NCBI GenBank assembly: GCA_964611895.1
Contig: CAZTDN010000007.1
Span: 30,048-94,047 of the forward strand
Source of the DNA: JAIEOG01 sp964611895
GTDB lineage: Bacteria > Bdellovibrionota > FAC87 > UBA2466
Length of the DNA stretch: 64,000 nucleotides
Reading direction: 5' to 3'
Position 1 is the stretch's first letter. The number at the start of each line of letters is the position of its first letter. The notes beneath the pieces are model-generated. The model ran no database searches and had not been told where the DNA came from. It worked only from the letters and a program-made list of their open reading frames with translations. Position numbers and translations under genes: made by a program. Positions 15,541 through 23,981 of this stretch are shown here, piece after piece.

Positions 15541-17733
15541 ATGGCTCTCTTAGACACGCCCCTCATCTCTGTTTTGATCCCCGCAAGATCCAGCAGCCAT
15601 TGTCTACAGCCAACCGTGGAAACCCTCGTTTCTCACCTGAAGCCCCGTTACAACCAGTTTGAAATCCTTATTGTTTGCAATCGCGCTCCAAGTGAAGCGG
15701 ACGATGGGACTGAAACCTTGGCAGAGGCTTTGGCGCAGGCCCACCCCGAAGTGCGAAAAGTAATCCACACCGGCCCACCCGGCAAAGGAATCGCACTGAA
15801 AACCGGTTTTCAACACTCAAAAGGTGAATGGGTATTTTTTACGGATTCAGACCTGCCCTACGACTTGGCCTTTTTTGATGCGGCGAGCAAGTGGCTACTT
15901 CACGGAATGGATTTTGTTTCAGGCAACAGACGCTTGTATGAAAGCACCGTAGAATGCCCGATTCCCCTCTTGCGGTTTGTAAACAAACGTCACCGACTTG
16001 GGATGCGATTCAACTCCTTGATCCGATTCTTTCTAAAGATCCATTCCACTGATACCCAATGCGGCATCAAAGCGATGACCCGTCGATTTGCTTTGCAGGC
16101 ATTTCAAAAGCAAACCTGCCCTGGGTTCCTATTTGATTTGGAAATGTTCCTCGTGCGACAAGAGAGTCGCTTTAGAGGCACGGAATTGCCCGTGCGTTAT
16201 CGAATTGAAGAACAAAAATCCACCGTTCAAATCACCAAAGAAGCGTTTCAGGTGTTTCGATGGATCCCTCAGATATTTTTTCAGAAAAAGCGAGGACATT
16301 ACCGTGCCCCCATCCAGCCTCTTCACTGCAGGTCCATCTACCAAGCCATTTTCAGAAATCGCTGGAAAACAGACCCCGGCACTCAGTTCTTTTTGCTCCT
16401 ACGGTGGTTCTTCACTCCATTTGAGCATATCTTGTCGTTCTTGCCCCGAAAGGGAGTCATTCTCGATCTGGGCTGTGGTCACGGACTATCCACATTAGCC
16501 TCCGCTCTAGAAAATCCCGACCGCACATTATTTGGCATTGACCACGACGAGATCCGAATTGAGGCAGCAAGAAAGTCCGCCGTAGGGATTCAAAATATCA
16601 CCTTTCAGGTCCAAGACATCCGCGAAACCCTGCCGTCAGCAGATGGTATTTTGATTGTAGACAGCATTCATTATTTCACTCCGGCCGAACAGGAACGTCT
16701 TTTAAAAAATGTATTTACTGCCCTCAAGCCCGGCGGCGTCTTTGTCATGCGAGCAATGGATCCTTCTCTGGGCTGGATTTCTAAAGTCAACCAGGCCTAT
16801 GAATGGCTCGCAATGAAGAGTGGCTTCACTCGCACACAAATAGTGCAAGACACCCCTCGCGCACCAGAGGCCTGGAGAGCTTTGCTCTCTGAAGTAGGAT
16901 TTAGTGTAATTTCAGAACGCTGCTCGAGTGTGTTGTTCGCCGATGTCTTGTATGTCTGCCGCAGAAAGCAAGATGAGAAAACCGCCCAAATACCACTCTC
17001 ACACCCACTCATCACCGCCGATGATTGGGGAATGACCCCCGCCATTAACGAGGGGATCTTGCACTTAGCGCGAGCCGGAGTGGTCGGACGCGTCTCGATG
17101 ATGGTTGATGCTAAGTTTCTGACTCATGGTTTAGATCAACTAAAATCCATTCCCCATATCGAAATGGGGCTACATTTGGATTTCACTTCGCAAGCGGTTG
17201 GAAACCGAACCCCACGCTTTCAGACCCCATGGAGTTTCCTTGTTTATCTTTTGAATCCCTTTATTCCCCGTAGCCAGAAGCACCACTTGGTTGAAAGCGA
17301 AGTAGAGCGTCAGCTGTCACTAGCCGAGGCCCACGGGGTTCGTATTTCCTATTTGGACAGCCATCATCACGTCCATCTTTTTCCACGAATGATTGGATGG
17401 GTGGGTCGCTCACTGAGAAAACGGGGCATAAAACAGATCCGCCTTCCTTACGATCCCAGCCTCTGGCTTTCCAGAAAGTTTCCGCTTTGCCTGCTGGGAG
17501 TATTTGCGCGCCGAAATATTATTCTGCATGGCTTTGCCTATGCCCCATGTTTTTATCCACAAAAAAAGCACTTTCGATCCTCAGGCATTTTAAAGAAAGC
17601 ATTGGATCGGAAGTGGGACTTTGAGGTCATAGTTCACCCAGCTCTCAGAGATGACTTTGAATCTGCTGGAGTGAAAGACTCCTACCGCGCCGAAAGAATT
17701 AAAGAGTTCCAACGCCTCTGTTTTGTTCAGTAA
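15541..17733 (+). CDS. Three-domain protein: GT2 glycosyltransferase, SAM methyltransferase, YdjC/ChbG deacetylase
   Basis: The 730-residue protein is open from 15541 with three recognisable domains. Residues ~8-275 are GT2, DPM1-like (ISVLIPARSS, KGIALKTGFQHS, the DSDLPYD metal motif, DTQCGIKAMTRR). Residues ~300-450 are a class I methyltransferase (ILDLGCGHGLSTLA, DSIHYFTP, LKPGGVFVMRA). Residues ~487-730 are a YdjC/ChbG/HpnK carbohydrate deacetylase (ITADDWGMTPAINEGI, EMGLHLDF, LDSHHHVHLFP) with the Asp/His ligands present. One chain could transfer, methylate and deacetylate a lipid-linked sugar, much as HpnK acts on hopanoid glycans. No frameshift is needed. No convincing Shine-Dalgarno precedes the ATG. 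Confidence 0.85.
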   Translation: MALLDTPLISVLIPARSSSHCLQPTVETLVSHLKPRYNQFEILIVCNRAPSEADDGTETLAEALAQAHPEVRKVIHTGPPGKGIALKTGFQHSKGEWVFFTDSDLPYDLAFFDAASKWLLHGMDFVSGNRRLYESTVECPIPLLRFVNKRHRLGMRFNSLIRFFLKIHSTDTQCGIKAMTRRFALQAFQKQTCPGFLFDLEMFLVRQESRFRGTELPVRYRIEEQKSTVQITKEAFQVFRWIPQIFFQKKRGHYRAPIQPLHCRSIYQAIFRNRWKTDPGTQFFLLLRWFFTPFEHILSFLPRKGVILDLGCGHGLSTLASALENPDRTLFGIDHDEIRIEAARKSAVGIQNITFQVQDIRETLPSADGILIVDSIHYFTPAEQERLLKNVFTALKPGGVFVMRAMDPSLGWISKVNQAYEWLAMKSGFTRTQIVQDTPRAPEAWRALLSEVGFSVISERCSSVLFADVLYVCRRKQDEKTAQIPLSHPLITADDWGMTPAINEGILHLARAGVVGRVSMMVDAKFLTHGLDQLKSIPHIEMGLHLDFTSQAVGNRTPRFQTPWSFLVYLLNPFIPRSQKHHLVESEVERQLSLAEAHGVRISYLDSHHHVHLFPRMIGWVGRSLRKRGIKQIRLPYDPSLWLSRKFPLCLLGVFARRNIILHGFAYAPCFYPQKKHFRSSGILKKALDRKWDFEVIVHPALRDDFESAGVKDSYRAERIKEFQRLCFVQ

Positions 17734-17792
17734 AATCAGACACAATTCCTTAACAAAGTTTTGGTCAAATAAAGCTTGTTTCGGAGGAATGC

Positions 17793-18110
17793 ATGAAAAA
17801 TCTGGCCAATAAGAAGCCTGCTACGCAACCACAAGAAACCAAGTGCGAATTGGCCGTCTCCAACCATGACGGGCACTTGCACGCCGCCAACTGTGGCCAT
17901 AAATCTTATGTCCATGCCGGCCACATTTGCTATGAGCACGAAGGCCATTTTCACCACATGCACGGTGACCATGCGCACAAGTGCGCTGGGCCTTTTGTAC
18001 AGCCACACATCACCCGGCTGCCATCAGAGCAAAAACCGAACGGACGGCCTGCTCAGATCATCAAACTAGACCCGAGCAGATCCAACAAAAACCAGAACAA
18101 AAAGAAATAG
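17793..18110 (+). CDS. Histidine/cysteine-rich small metal-binding protein
   Basis: The 105-residue protein has no signal peptide and carries a His/Cys-rich centre (residues ~19-66: NHDGHLHAANCGH, HAGHICYEHEGHFHH, MHGDHAHKC) followed by a basic tail ending KNQNKKK. The GHLHxxxCGH and GHFHHxHGDH pattern is like that of small proteobacterial cytosolic proteins thought to hold zinc or copper; their function is unproven. GGAGG six bases before the ATG is a strong ribosome binding site. A strong terminator follows 45 bp after the stop, so it is probably a single-gene transcript. Confidence 0.75.
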   Translation: MKNLANKKPATQPQETKCELAVSNHDGHLHAANCGHKSYVHAGHICYEHEGHFHHMHGDHAHKCAGPFVQPHITRLPSEQKPNGRPAQIIKLDPSRSNKNQNKKK

Positions 18111-18111
18111 G

Positions 18112-19521
18112 CTATCGGATTAATTCTTCGGGAGTAAACACCCGAGCAATCTTGAGGCGTTCCTTTTCGGGAACGCCTTTTTGCTCTTCGGCGAGTTGCT
18201 TTTCCATCGCCTTAGCATCGGCGACCAAAGTGATCCACCAACCACTTGGCGTATGGTGTTCTGCGAGTGCCTTCTTTATTTTATCGTTGCTGACTGATTC
18301 AATCGTTTTCTTAAACTCGCTGGGAGACAGCAGCGGAACACCGTAGAGGTGGCAGTACAGCCGCTTAGAAAGGCGCTTATCAGCGGATTCAAAGTCAAAT
18401 GGGTAGGAGTTCACTACGCTCTCGTGGGCTAGCTGTAACTCCTCTTTTGAGACCCCCTTGGCCATGTATTCGTTCCACATCTGCATAGACTTTTGAATCG
18501 TTTTCGTCGTGAATTCCACGGATGGAGTCGACACTATCGCGAACAACCCTTTTTGAAATGAAGAAGCACCCATCACTCCATAGGTCGAGTTGACTGAATA
18601 CGTGAACCCCAGTTCTCCGCGTACAATGCGGAATAAACGGGACACCAAAGGTTCTCCACCAAATGAAAAATTGCCCACATCCAATGCAAAGCGATCCCCA
18701 TCTTGAGCGGTAATCCCCCCCTGACCCATGATGACCGTACCAGTAGCTGTTCCGGCCTTGTTTACGACAATAAGTGTGGGTTGTTTTGCCAAGGCAGGTT
18801 CGAATGAGCTTCTTTCCGCTTTCATCCCCTCAGGCAAAGCGGCAGTCATTTTCAGGATCTGATCCCGAATCTCTTTCTCCGGAAGTGGCCCAGAAACCCC
18901 GATCACCAGATTCGAACGCGTGTAGTTCTGCTTATAGTAAGCAACAAGGTCTTTTACTTCGGTTTTCTTGAGGGTAGAGAGAGAACCCGCTCCCGAGCGC
19001 TCAAGTGGGGAACCTTCAAAGACCACTTTGCGCAACGCCAGCCCGGCAAGAGCCCCATTGTTGTTTTTGACGTGATTGATCTCAGCCAAGGTTTCGGTTC
19101 GCAGGGATTCGAACTCTTTTTTACTAAATGCCGGTTGAGTCAGCGCTTCCTGAATGAGCTTGAAAAAAGCGCCGGTATTCTCTTTGATCACTTCGCCGCT
19201 ATAAATGATCTTATCGTGAGATGCAGACACATCGAACGCGGCCCCCATGCGCTCGAGAGCTGACTGAAACTCGCCTCGGCTTTTTTTCTTGGTGCCGCGC
19301 ATTAGCAGCTCCGACAGGAGATTCGCTACCCCGGCTTTGCCCTTAGGATCGGCAACGGTTCCGGTGGTAAAAACAATCCGCACCGTGGTTGTGAGGAGTG
19401 TGGGATCCGCTTCATAAAAAAAAGTTGGCTCAACCGCTTGCGCTTTAGGCATTAAAACTCCCTCGATCAAAAGTATGATAAAAATCGACAACCGCGTAAA
19501 AGCCGCTCTCCGCGAAGTCAC
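18112..19521 (-). CDS. M16 peptidase family protein, non-catalytic subunit
   Basis: The 469-residue exported protein (hydrophobic N-terminus with FIILLIEGVLMPKAQA) has the M16 fold but no HxxEH zinc motif: the equivalent of GLAHLLEHMLFRGT is GVANLLSELLMRGT. The substrate-binding Arg/Tyr segment of non-catalytic partners is present (SRLFRIVRGELGFTYSV). The upstream gene encodes the catalytic partner, and they overlap by GTGA (19518-19521), as expected for a fixed-ratio periplasmic heterodimer. The start is GTG. Confidence 0.85.
   Translation of the reverse strand: MTSRRAAFTRLSIFIILLIEGVLMPKAQAVEPTFFYEADPTLLTTTVRIVFTTGTVADPKGKAGVANLLSELLMRGTKKKSRGEFQSALERMGAAFDVSASHDKIIYSGEVIKENTGAFFKLIQEALTQPAFSKKEFESLRTETLAEINHVKNNNGALAGLALRKVVFEGSPLERSGAGSLSTLKKTEVKDLVAYYKQNYTRSNLVIGVSGPLPEKEIRDQILKMTAALPEGMKAERSSFEPALAKQPTLIVVNKAGTATGTVIMGQGGITAQDGDRFALDVGNFSFGGEPLVSRLFRIVRGELGFTYSVNSTYGVMGASSFQKGLFAIVSTPSVEFTTKTIQKSMQMWNEYMAKGVSKEELQLAHESVVNSYPFDFESADKRLSKRLYCHLYGVPLLSPSEFKKTIESVSNDKIKKALAEHHTPSGWWITLVADAKAMEKQLAEEQKGVPEKERLKIARVFTPEELIR
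18156..18182 (+). terminator. Rho-independent terminator of the His-rich gene, inside a convergent coding region
   Basis: GGCGTTCC (18156-18163) pairs perfectly with GGAACGCC (18170-18177) around a six-base loop and is followed by TTTTT. It lies 45 bp after the stop of the His-rich gene, in the right orientation, and is wholly inside the 3' coding part of the convergent M16-like gene. On the opposite strand the same bases encode its C-terminal region (PEKERLK). Confidence 0.85.
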
Positions 19522-20924
19522 TTGGCCTTGCCCTGCTTTTCCGGAGTCACCACAATGACCGATCGGTTGCTCGAAACCAGATGGCGCTTGGCGACTTCCT
19601 GGATGTCTTTGGGTTTGATTTCATCAAAGGCATCAATAATCTCAAAGCCCCTTAAGTAGTTGCCCGAAATCATCAAGAACTCGCCCAAACCATTGGCCAG
19701 TTCAGAATTGTCGGAGATTTCACTGTAGAGTTTGAGGCGCTCCTGATTGATGGCCCGATCCAAGTCGGACTTGGTAATAGGCTTTGTCTGAAGCGCTTTG
19801 ACTTCCTTATCCAATATTTTCAACGCGTCCTTGGCCGTGTAACCCTCGGCTAAGTCGACCACAAACTCAAACAAGTCGGGCTTTGCCGATGCCCCGCCAA
19901 AAGCGGAAACGGCAATACCTTTGTCCACCAGAATCTTGCGCAGACGCGCTTCCCGCCCTCGAGACAAATGAGTGCTTAATAAAGAAATGGCAGCTGTTTC
20001 GGGGGAATCCACCGACGGAATATGGTACCCCACCATCAGTATTTCCGAGGTCGCCTGCTTATGACTCACGGTCAAACGGCGCTCCTCGGTTTGCTTTGGC
20101 TCAACGGGTAGTTTTAGCACTGGGACCGTTTGAGGTTTCATTTTTCCATAATACTTGACCAACAAAGGCATCAACTTTTGTTCAGTTGTATCGCCGACAA
20201 CGATCACAGTCCCGTTATTTGGCGCGTAGAATGTCTTGTAAAAATACTGGGCTTCTTCGAGTGTAAAGCCCTTGATTTCTTCTTCAGTACCCAAAACCGT
20301 ATAACGAAAAGGAGCTACCTGGTACGCAGTACGCATCAGTTCATCCCAAGCCAAACGTCGCGGGCTGTCATTTGCACGACGCAACTCCCCTACGACTGCA
20401 CCTTTTTCTTTTTCTATAAGGCCGGGATCCAACTTGAGAAACGCCATGCGATCCGATTCTAATTCGATGATGCGTTCAAGCTGTCCCGAAGGCACACTTT
20501 CGTAATAGTTCGTGCGATAAAAATACGTCGTTGCATTTTGCTTTTCCGCCCCAAGCCGAGAAGTAATCTGATCGAAAACTCCATCTGGATATTTTTCAGA
20601 GCCGCGAAACATCATGTGCTCAAACAGGTGAGCCAAACCTGTTTTTTTCAACTTCGCATCCATCTTTTCATTGAGAGATCCGACGTCAAACCAGATTTGG
20701 TATGTCAATACCTCGGCTTGGTGCCTGGGGACCAAAATGACGCGCAGGCCATTCTTGAGCTTAAACTCCTGGAGGGTGTCTCCATTGAAAAGCTTGTGTG
20801 TTTTAACTTTTTCGTACTCTGCAGAGATTCCCATATTTGACCACGCGATAAGAGTGAAAAGAATTAAGTGCCTGTTTGAAAACTTACCCATCATGCTAAT
20901 GCCGGAAGGAAACCATTGTTTCAT
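19518..20924 (-). CDS. M16 zinc peptidase, catalytic subunit
   Basis: The 468-residue protein has the inverted zinc motif HLFEH in GLAHLFEHMMFRGS and the downstream Glu in GAVVGELRRAND, so it should be active. A signal-like hydrophobic stretch (HLILFTLIAWSNMGISA) shows export to the periplasm. With the inactive partner encoded next it forms the common bacterial M16 pair, which degrades peptides inside a closed chamber. The first ATG (20924) overlaps the end of the upstream barrel gene by 29 nt; internal ATGs at 20894 and 20891 are also possible, and no site has a strong Shine-Dalgarno. Confidence 0.88.
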   Translation of the reverse strand: MKQWFPSGISMMGKFSNRHLILFTLIAWSNMGISAEYEKVKTHKLFNGDTLQEFKLKNGLRVILVPRHQAEVLTYQIWFDVGSLNEKMDAKLKKTGLAHLFEHMMFRGSEKYPDGVFDQITSRLGAEKQNATTYFYRTNYYESVPSGQLERIIELESDRMAFLKLDPGLIEKEKGAVVGELRRANDSPRRLAWDELMRTAYQVAPFRYTVLGTEEEIKGFTLEEAQYFYKTFYAPNNGTVIVVGDTTEQKLMPLLVKYYGKMKPQTVPVLKLPVEPKQTEERRLTVSHKQATSEILMVGYHIPSVDSPETAAISLLSTHLSRGREARLRKILVDKGIAVSAFGGASAKPDLFEFVVDLAEGYTAKDALKILDKEVKALQTKPITKSDLDRAINQERLKLYSEISDNSELANGLGEFLMISGNYLRGFEIIDAFDEIKPKDIQEVAKRHLVSSNRSVIVVTPEKQGKAK

Positions 20925-22266
20925 TTTCTACGCTGCTTTTCTGATTTTGACTATGAGGTTGTTCGACTGCGGGCGCCGCCTGAGAATCCCCGCCGGGAGC
21001 GGGGATAGGGGCGACAGGATTCGATGTCTCCTGAGGAACACGATTGCCCCCCGACGCTGCGGGCGTTGTCTCGGGTTGCACTGTGACGGCCGTAGCGGAT
21101 TCCACAGTTGGGCGCGCGCCGCCAAAGCCAAAAGCGAGCCGAAAGGCGATTCGTCGACTCGAAACGCGTCCAGGCAGTGCGGCCAACTCCTCTGCATAAG
21201 TAGCAAAATCAAACTTTACGAAACGCGCGTCCAGCCCAACGCCGAGGGTAATATTGCCCTGGCGCAGCCCCATTCGAGCATAGAGCCAATTCCAAAAAAG
21301 CGCTTCGGCTCCGAGATTCACGTGTTTCCAAAAACTGCCTGTTCGTGCCCCTAAGTCCGAATTACTTATCCCGCCTAGAGCAAACTCGGAAAGGTCGAGC
21401 AATACGTCTACATATTGAAGCGCCCCGGTTCCTTGGATGCGGGAAACCGCGCCCAAACTCAACATGCGTGGCAGTGCTGGTGGAGGACCAAAATTTCCCA
21501 CTCTAAGGAGGGAGAGACTGCTCGCGAGCAGATTGTTCACCGCGAGAGAAAAGCGCGTCGCAACCCCTGGGATCAAATGGGGAGCCTCATAGCTCACTCC
21601 CAAATCGATATCCACACCAGCTCCCGCACCGCCCAAGGTAGTGAGATCGCCCGAAATACCGGAGTTTTGGGCGATGTCCAAAACCGAATAGGTCTTATGC
21701 CCACCGGCCCTAAAAACTCCCTTGAGGTTGGCCGCGCCCACCCAGCCCGGAAGGATCTGCCTCGAGTACCCAATAAACAGTCCCGAATCTGAAATTGCCG
21801 TCAAATCTACGGTGGTATCCAAGCCTCGACCTAAAAGGGCGACATCCACTTTTGTATCCGCAAGCAAGAGCCCGACGGAAAAATTCTTTTTTAGAAAGTA
21901 GATCGAAAGCGGAGCGACATTTCCATAAATCGGACTTCCCTGAAATTGCTCAAGATCCGCCGCCAACTGCGCTACTGTTCGGCTTCCACCGCGTAGCAGA
22001 GTAGAGATAGCCGGTAGAAAACTGGTTGCCCCATCCGCCTTGATAGAAAACATAAAACTATTACCGCCCCGATAAGCGTTTAATCCAGCAGGATTGAAGA
22101 ACAGGGCGTTCTCGTCGTCTGATTGGGCATAAATCGCCCCGCCCATTCCCAAGGCTCGAACGCTCCGGGAAAGGGAATAATATTCTTTCACTGCATGTGC
22201 CGGTGCTGGTGTCAGCCCGGCAATCAGAGCGGCGATAGGAACCAGTAATTGGATTGCGTACTTCAA
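20896..22266 (-). CDS. Outer-membrane beta-barrel protein (PorV/TraF/FadL-like)
   Basis: The 456-residue protein has a signal peptide (AALIAGLTPAPAHA) followed by YYSLSRSVRALGMGGAIYA and ENALFFNPAGL, the start seen in PorV/UPF0164, TraF and FadL-like 14-strand barrels. Repeated alternating strands follow to about residue 375. The last ~75 residues are a Pro/Ala/Gln-rich tail, probably disordered. The start codon is TTG, four bases after GGGGGT, with no better alternative. It lies upstream of the M16 pair in the same direction. A transport or surface anchoring role is possible; no substrate is visible. Confidence 0.7.
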   Translation of the reverse strand: MKYAIQLLVPIAALIAGLTPAPAHAVKEYYSLSRSVRALGMGGAIYAQSDDENALFFNPAGLNAYRGGNSFMFSIKADGATSFLPAISTLLRGGSRTVAQLAADLEQFQGSPIYGNVAPLSIYFLKKNFSVGLLLADTKVDVALLGRGLDTTVDLTAISDSGLFIGYSRQILPGWVGAANLKGVFRAGGHKTYSVLDIAQNSGISGDLTTLGGAGAGVDIDLGVSYEAPHLIPGVATRFSLAVNNLLASSLSLLRVGNFGPPPALPRMLSLGAVSRIQGTGALQYVDVLLDLSEFALGGISNSDLGARTGSFWKHVNLGAEALFWNWLYARMGLRQGNITLGVGLDARFVKFDFATYAEELAALPGRVSSRRIAFRLAFGFGGARPTVESATAVTVQPETTPAASGGNRVPQETSNPVAPIPAPGGDSQAAPAVEQPHSQNQKSSVENETMVSFRH

Positions 22267-22285
22267 TTGACCCCCGCTTTGCTTT

Positions 22286-23062
22286 TTACGGCATCGACTG
22301 ACCGAGCGCTTTTCGCCCTAAATCGTCGGCACCCGCACCATAAACAGAACTTAGACTCAGAATATTATTTGCAATGTCGCCCAGCCCACCTGCACTCAGA
22401 GCGCCCGTCAGCGCCGCCGCATCATTCAGATCTTGCAAACAGGCGTGCACGTCCGCCTGACACATTCCCGGATTTCCCACGGAGAGGGCCCCGGTAGCGC
22501 TGTGCCCACCGATGTCAGACTGAGTGATTAGGCCGTTGGAATTTCCAGCGGTGGTGGAATTGCAGGAGGTCGTCCCCCCATCGGAAGTGGCTACCAAAGT
22601 ATCGGTTTTTGCGACGCGCACGGAACAGTCGACGAGATAACTCAAACTAGCTAGTAGCGTGGCCGTGTCCCCTGAGACCGCGGTCGAGTAGGCTTCACAA
22701 GCTGTCACCGCCGCCGCTCCTGCAGTCTCTTTTTCTTCTGAGTAGGGCAGAAGCTCTTGAGCTATCTCCCCCACAATGGTGGCCCCGGTACCTGAATTGG
22801 AAATAATCTGTACCAGCTCGCTGACCCCTAATCCAGCTCGCGCCATATTCACCAAGCAAAGACGCTTGTTTTTCTCGTTGGTGCTTGAAAGTTTGTTGTA
22901 ATTCACAATGGCGCATCCAAAGTCTCTGTCAGCGAGGCACTTTTGTGCTTCCTCTATGTATTCGCTGTCCGATCCGGGGGCTGCGAAACCGCTGTACATA
23001 TTGCAGGAACACAGCAGCAAAGCTGAAAGTACTATTCCGAACGCATATTTTGTTTTCTGCAT
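22286..23062 (-). CDS. Lipoprotein of unknown function, possible TPR-like N-terminus
   Basis: The 258-residue protein has a lipoprotein signal with lipobox LLCSC (Cys19). After it, EEAQKCLADRDFGCAIVNYNKL resembles one TPR helix pair. The rest is rich in Ala, Gly, Ser, Thr and Cys, with pairs such as LVDCSVRV and MCQADVHACL suggesting disulfides in the periplasm. The next gene in the same direction (19 bp away) encodes the beta-barrel protein, so it may be an assembly or accessory lipoprotein. I recognise no family. Confidence 0.65.
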   Translation of the reverse strand: MQKTKYAFGIVLSALLLCSCNMYSGFAAPGSDSEYIEEAQKCLADRDFGCAIVNYNKLSSTNEKNKRLCLVNMARAGLGVSELVQIISNSGTGATIVGEIAQELLPYSEEKETAGAAAVTACEAYSTAVSGDTATLLASLSYLVDCSVRVAKTDTLVATSDGGTTSCNSTTAGNSNGLITQSDIGGHSATGALSVGNPGMCQADVHACLQDLNDAAALTGALSAGGLGDIANNILSLSSVYGAGADDLGRKALGQSMP

Positions 23063-23396
23063 GGCTTAGTCTCTGGAAGAAGTTGGAAGTGAATCCCAAC
23101 GGAGATTTTCGGCGGCTTAGCTAAATAAAGCATGGGCCCCAGCGTCAAACCCTTCCACAGAAGCGGCAACACAGCTAAATTGCTCTTAATTTCAAGGGCT
23201 TATATTGACCAACGTCTTGCCACCAGAAGTATACGCAAGTCGCTGCGGGTAACTCCTCGTAATCGAAATTCTTTTCTCATCCCCCCACCACGGCCCCGTA
23301 CAGAATCTCGGTTGCGTATTCGAAGCGCATACAGCCCGATGAAGCCTGATGAAAGCTGGCAAAGCATTTGTAATTGAAACCTTCTAGGGGGACACC
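23063..23396. other. Intergenic region between two divergent lipoprotein genes
   Basis: This 334-bp stretch has no reading frame with family support. It should hold both divergent promoters. A TTGACC followed 19 bp later by TATACG (about 23200-23235) is a weak plus-strand candidate, and GGGGG precedes the plus-strand gene as ribosome binding site. No inverted repeat or structured RNA was recognised. Confidence 0.5.
23122..23148 (-). promoter_or_regulatory. Possible promoter for the lipoprotein/barrel/M16 operon
   Basis: On the minus strand TTGACG (23148-23143) is followed after 15 bp by TATTTA (23127-23122), 60 bp before the ATG at 23062. The -35 is good but the spacer is short. Confidence 0.3.
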
Positions 23397-23981
23397 ATGC
23401 ACCGCTACTTTTTCTTGGCAGCTTTGCTCGGAATTGCGCTCGCTGGCTGCGGCCGCGCTTTGGATAACCAAGACGGAATGTTGGAATCGGCAGATTTCAT
23501 TCGAGCTCAGGATGGAACTCTCTACTCAATCGAATGCCTTAAAACAGAAGGCCCCAAAATCACCGCGGGAGTGCCCGGAGCAGGAAGGACTTGTGCTGCC
23601 GATAAACTAAATGAATCCCAGGTGCGTGGGATGTACCAGGCAAAGAAGAAAAAGAAACAAACCTACCTGCAGACTTTGACGCCGGAAACCTACTACGGCG
23701 GGGTCAACTCGGGGCAATTCTGCAACCAGTACTTTGGTAGCGGCAGTGGGAATAGCTGTTACGGATGGTTGGGCTACGGCCAGAATTATTACAATAGCCA
23801 AGCCTACCAACCCACCTGCTCGAGTTGTTGGGGAGGAAGCGCGCAGCAAAACCCCTTTGGTGGGTATGGTGGCTACCCTCAACAATCCCAATGCGGATCG
23901 CCCTGCTCTACGTCCATGCCGTGGGCCTCGCAGCCTTTTTATCAAAACTGGAATAACTGGGGCTGGTGGTACCAGTGGTAG
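23397..23981 (+). CDS. Lipoprotein with Gly/Tyr/Asn/Gln/Trp-rich C-terminal half
   Basis: The 194-residue lipoprotein has lipobox LAGC (Cys18). Residues ~20-95 look folded (FIRAQDGTLYSIECLKTEG) and end in a basic AKKKKKQ patch. From ~96 the chain is low complexity, with eight Cys and many Gly, Tyr, Asn, Gln and Trp, ending NWNNWGWWYQW. Such tails tend to be surface-exposed, sticky or phase-separating; this is inferred. The ATG has GGGGGACACC upstream. The last 74 bases overlap the 3' end of the convergent gene. Confidence 0.7.
   Translation: MHRYFFLAALLGIALAGCGRALDNQDGMLESADFIRAQDGTLYSIECLKTEGPKITAGVPGAGRTCAADKLNESQVRGMYQAKKKKKQTYLQTLTPETYYGGVNSGQFCNQYFGSGSGNSCYGWLGYGQNYYNSQAYQPTCSSCWGGSAQQNPFGGYGGYPQQSQCGSPCSTSMPWASQPFYQNWNNWGWWYQW

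Noticed and set aside
20671..21354. A 227-residue plus-strand frame across the M16/barrel junction
   Set aside because: Both genes on the other strand are supported by motifs and signal peptides; this frame has neither.
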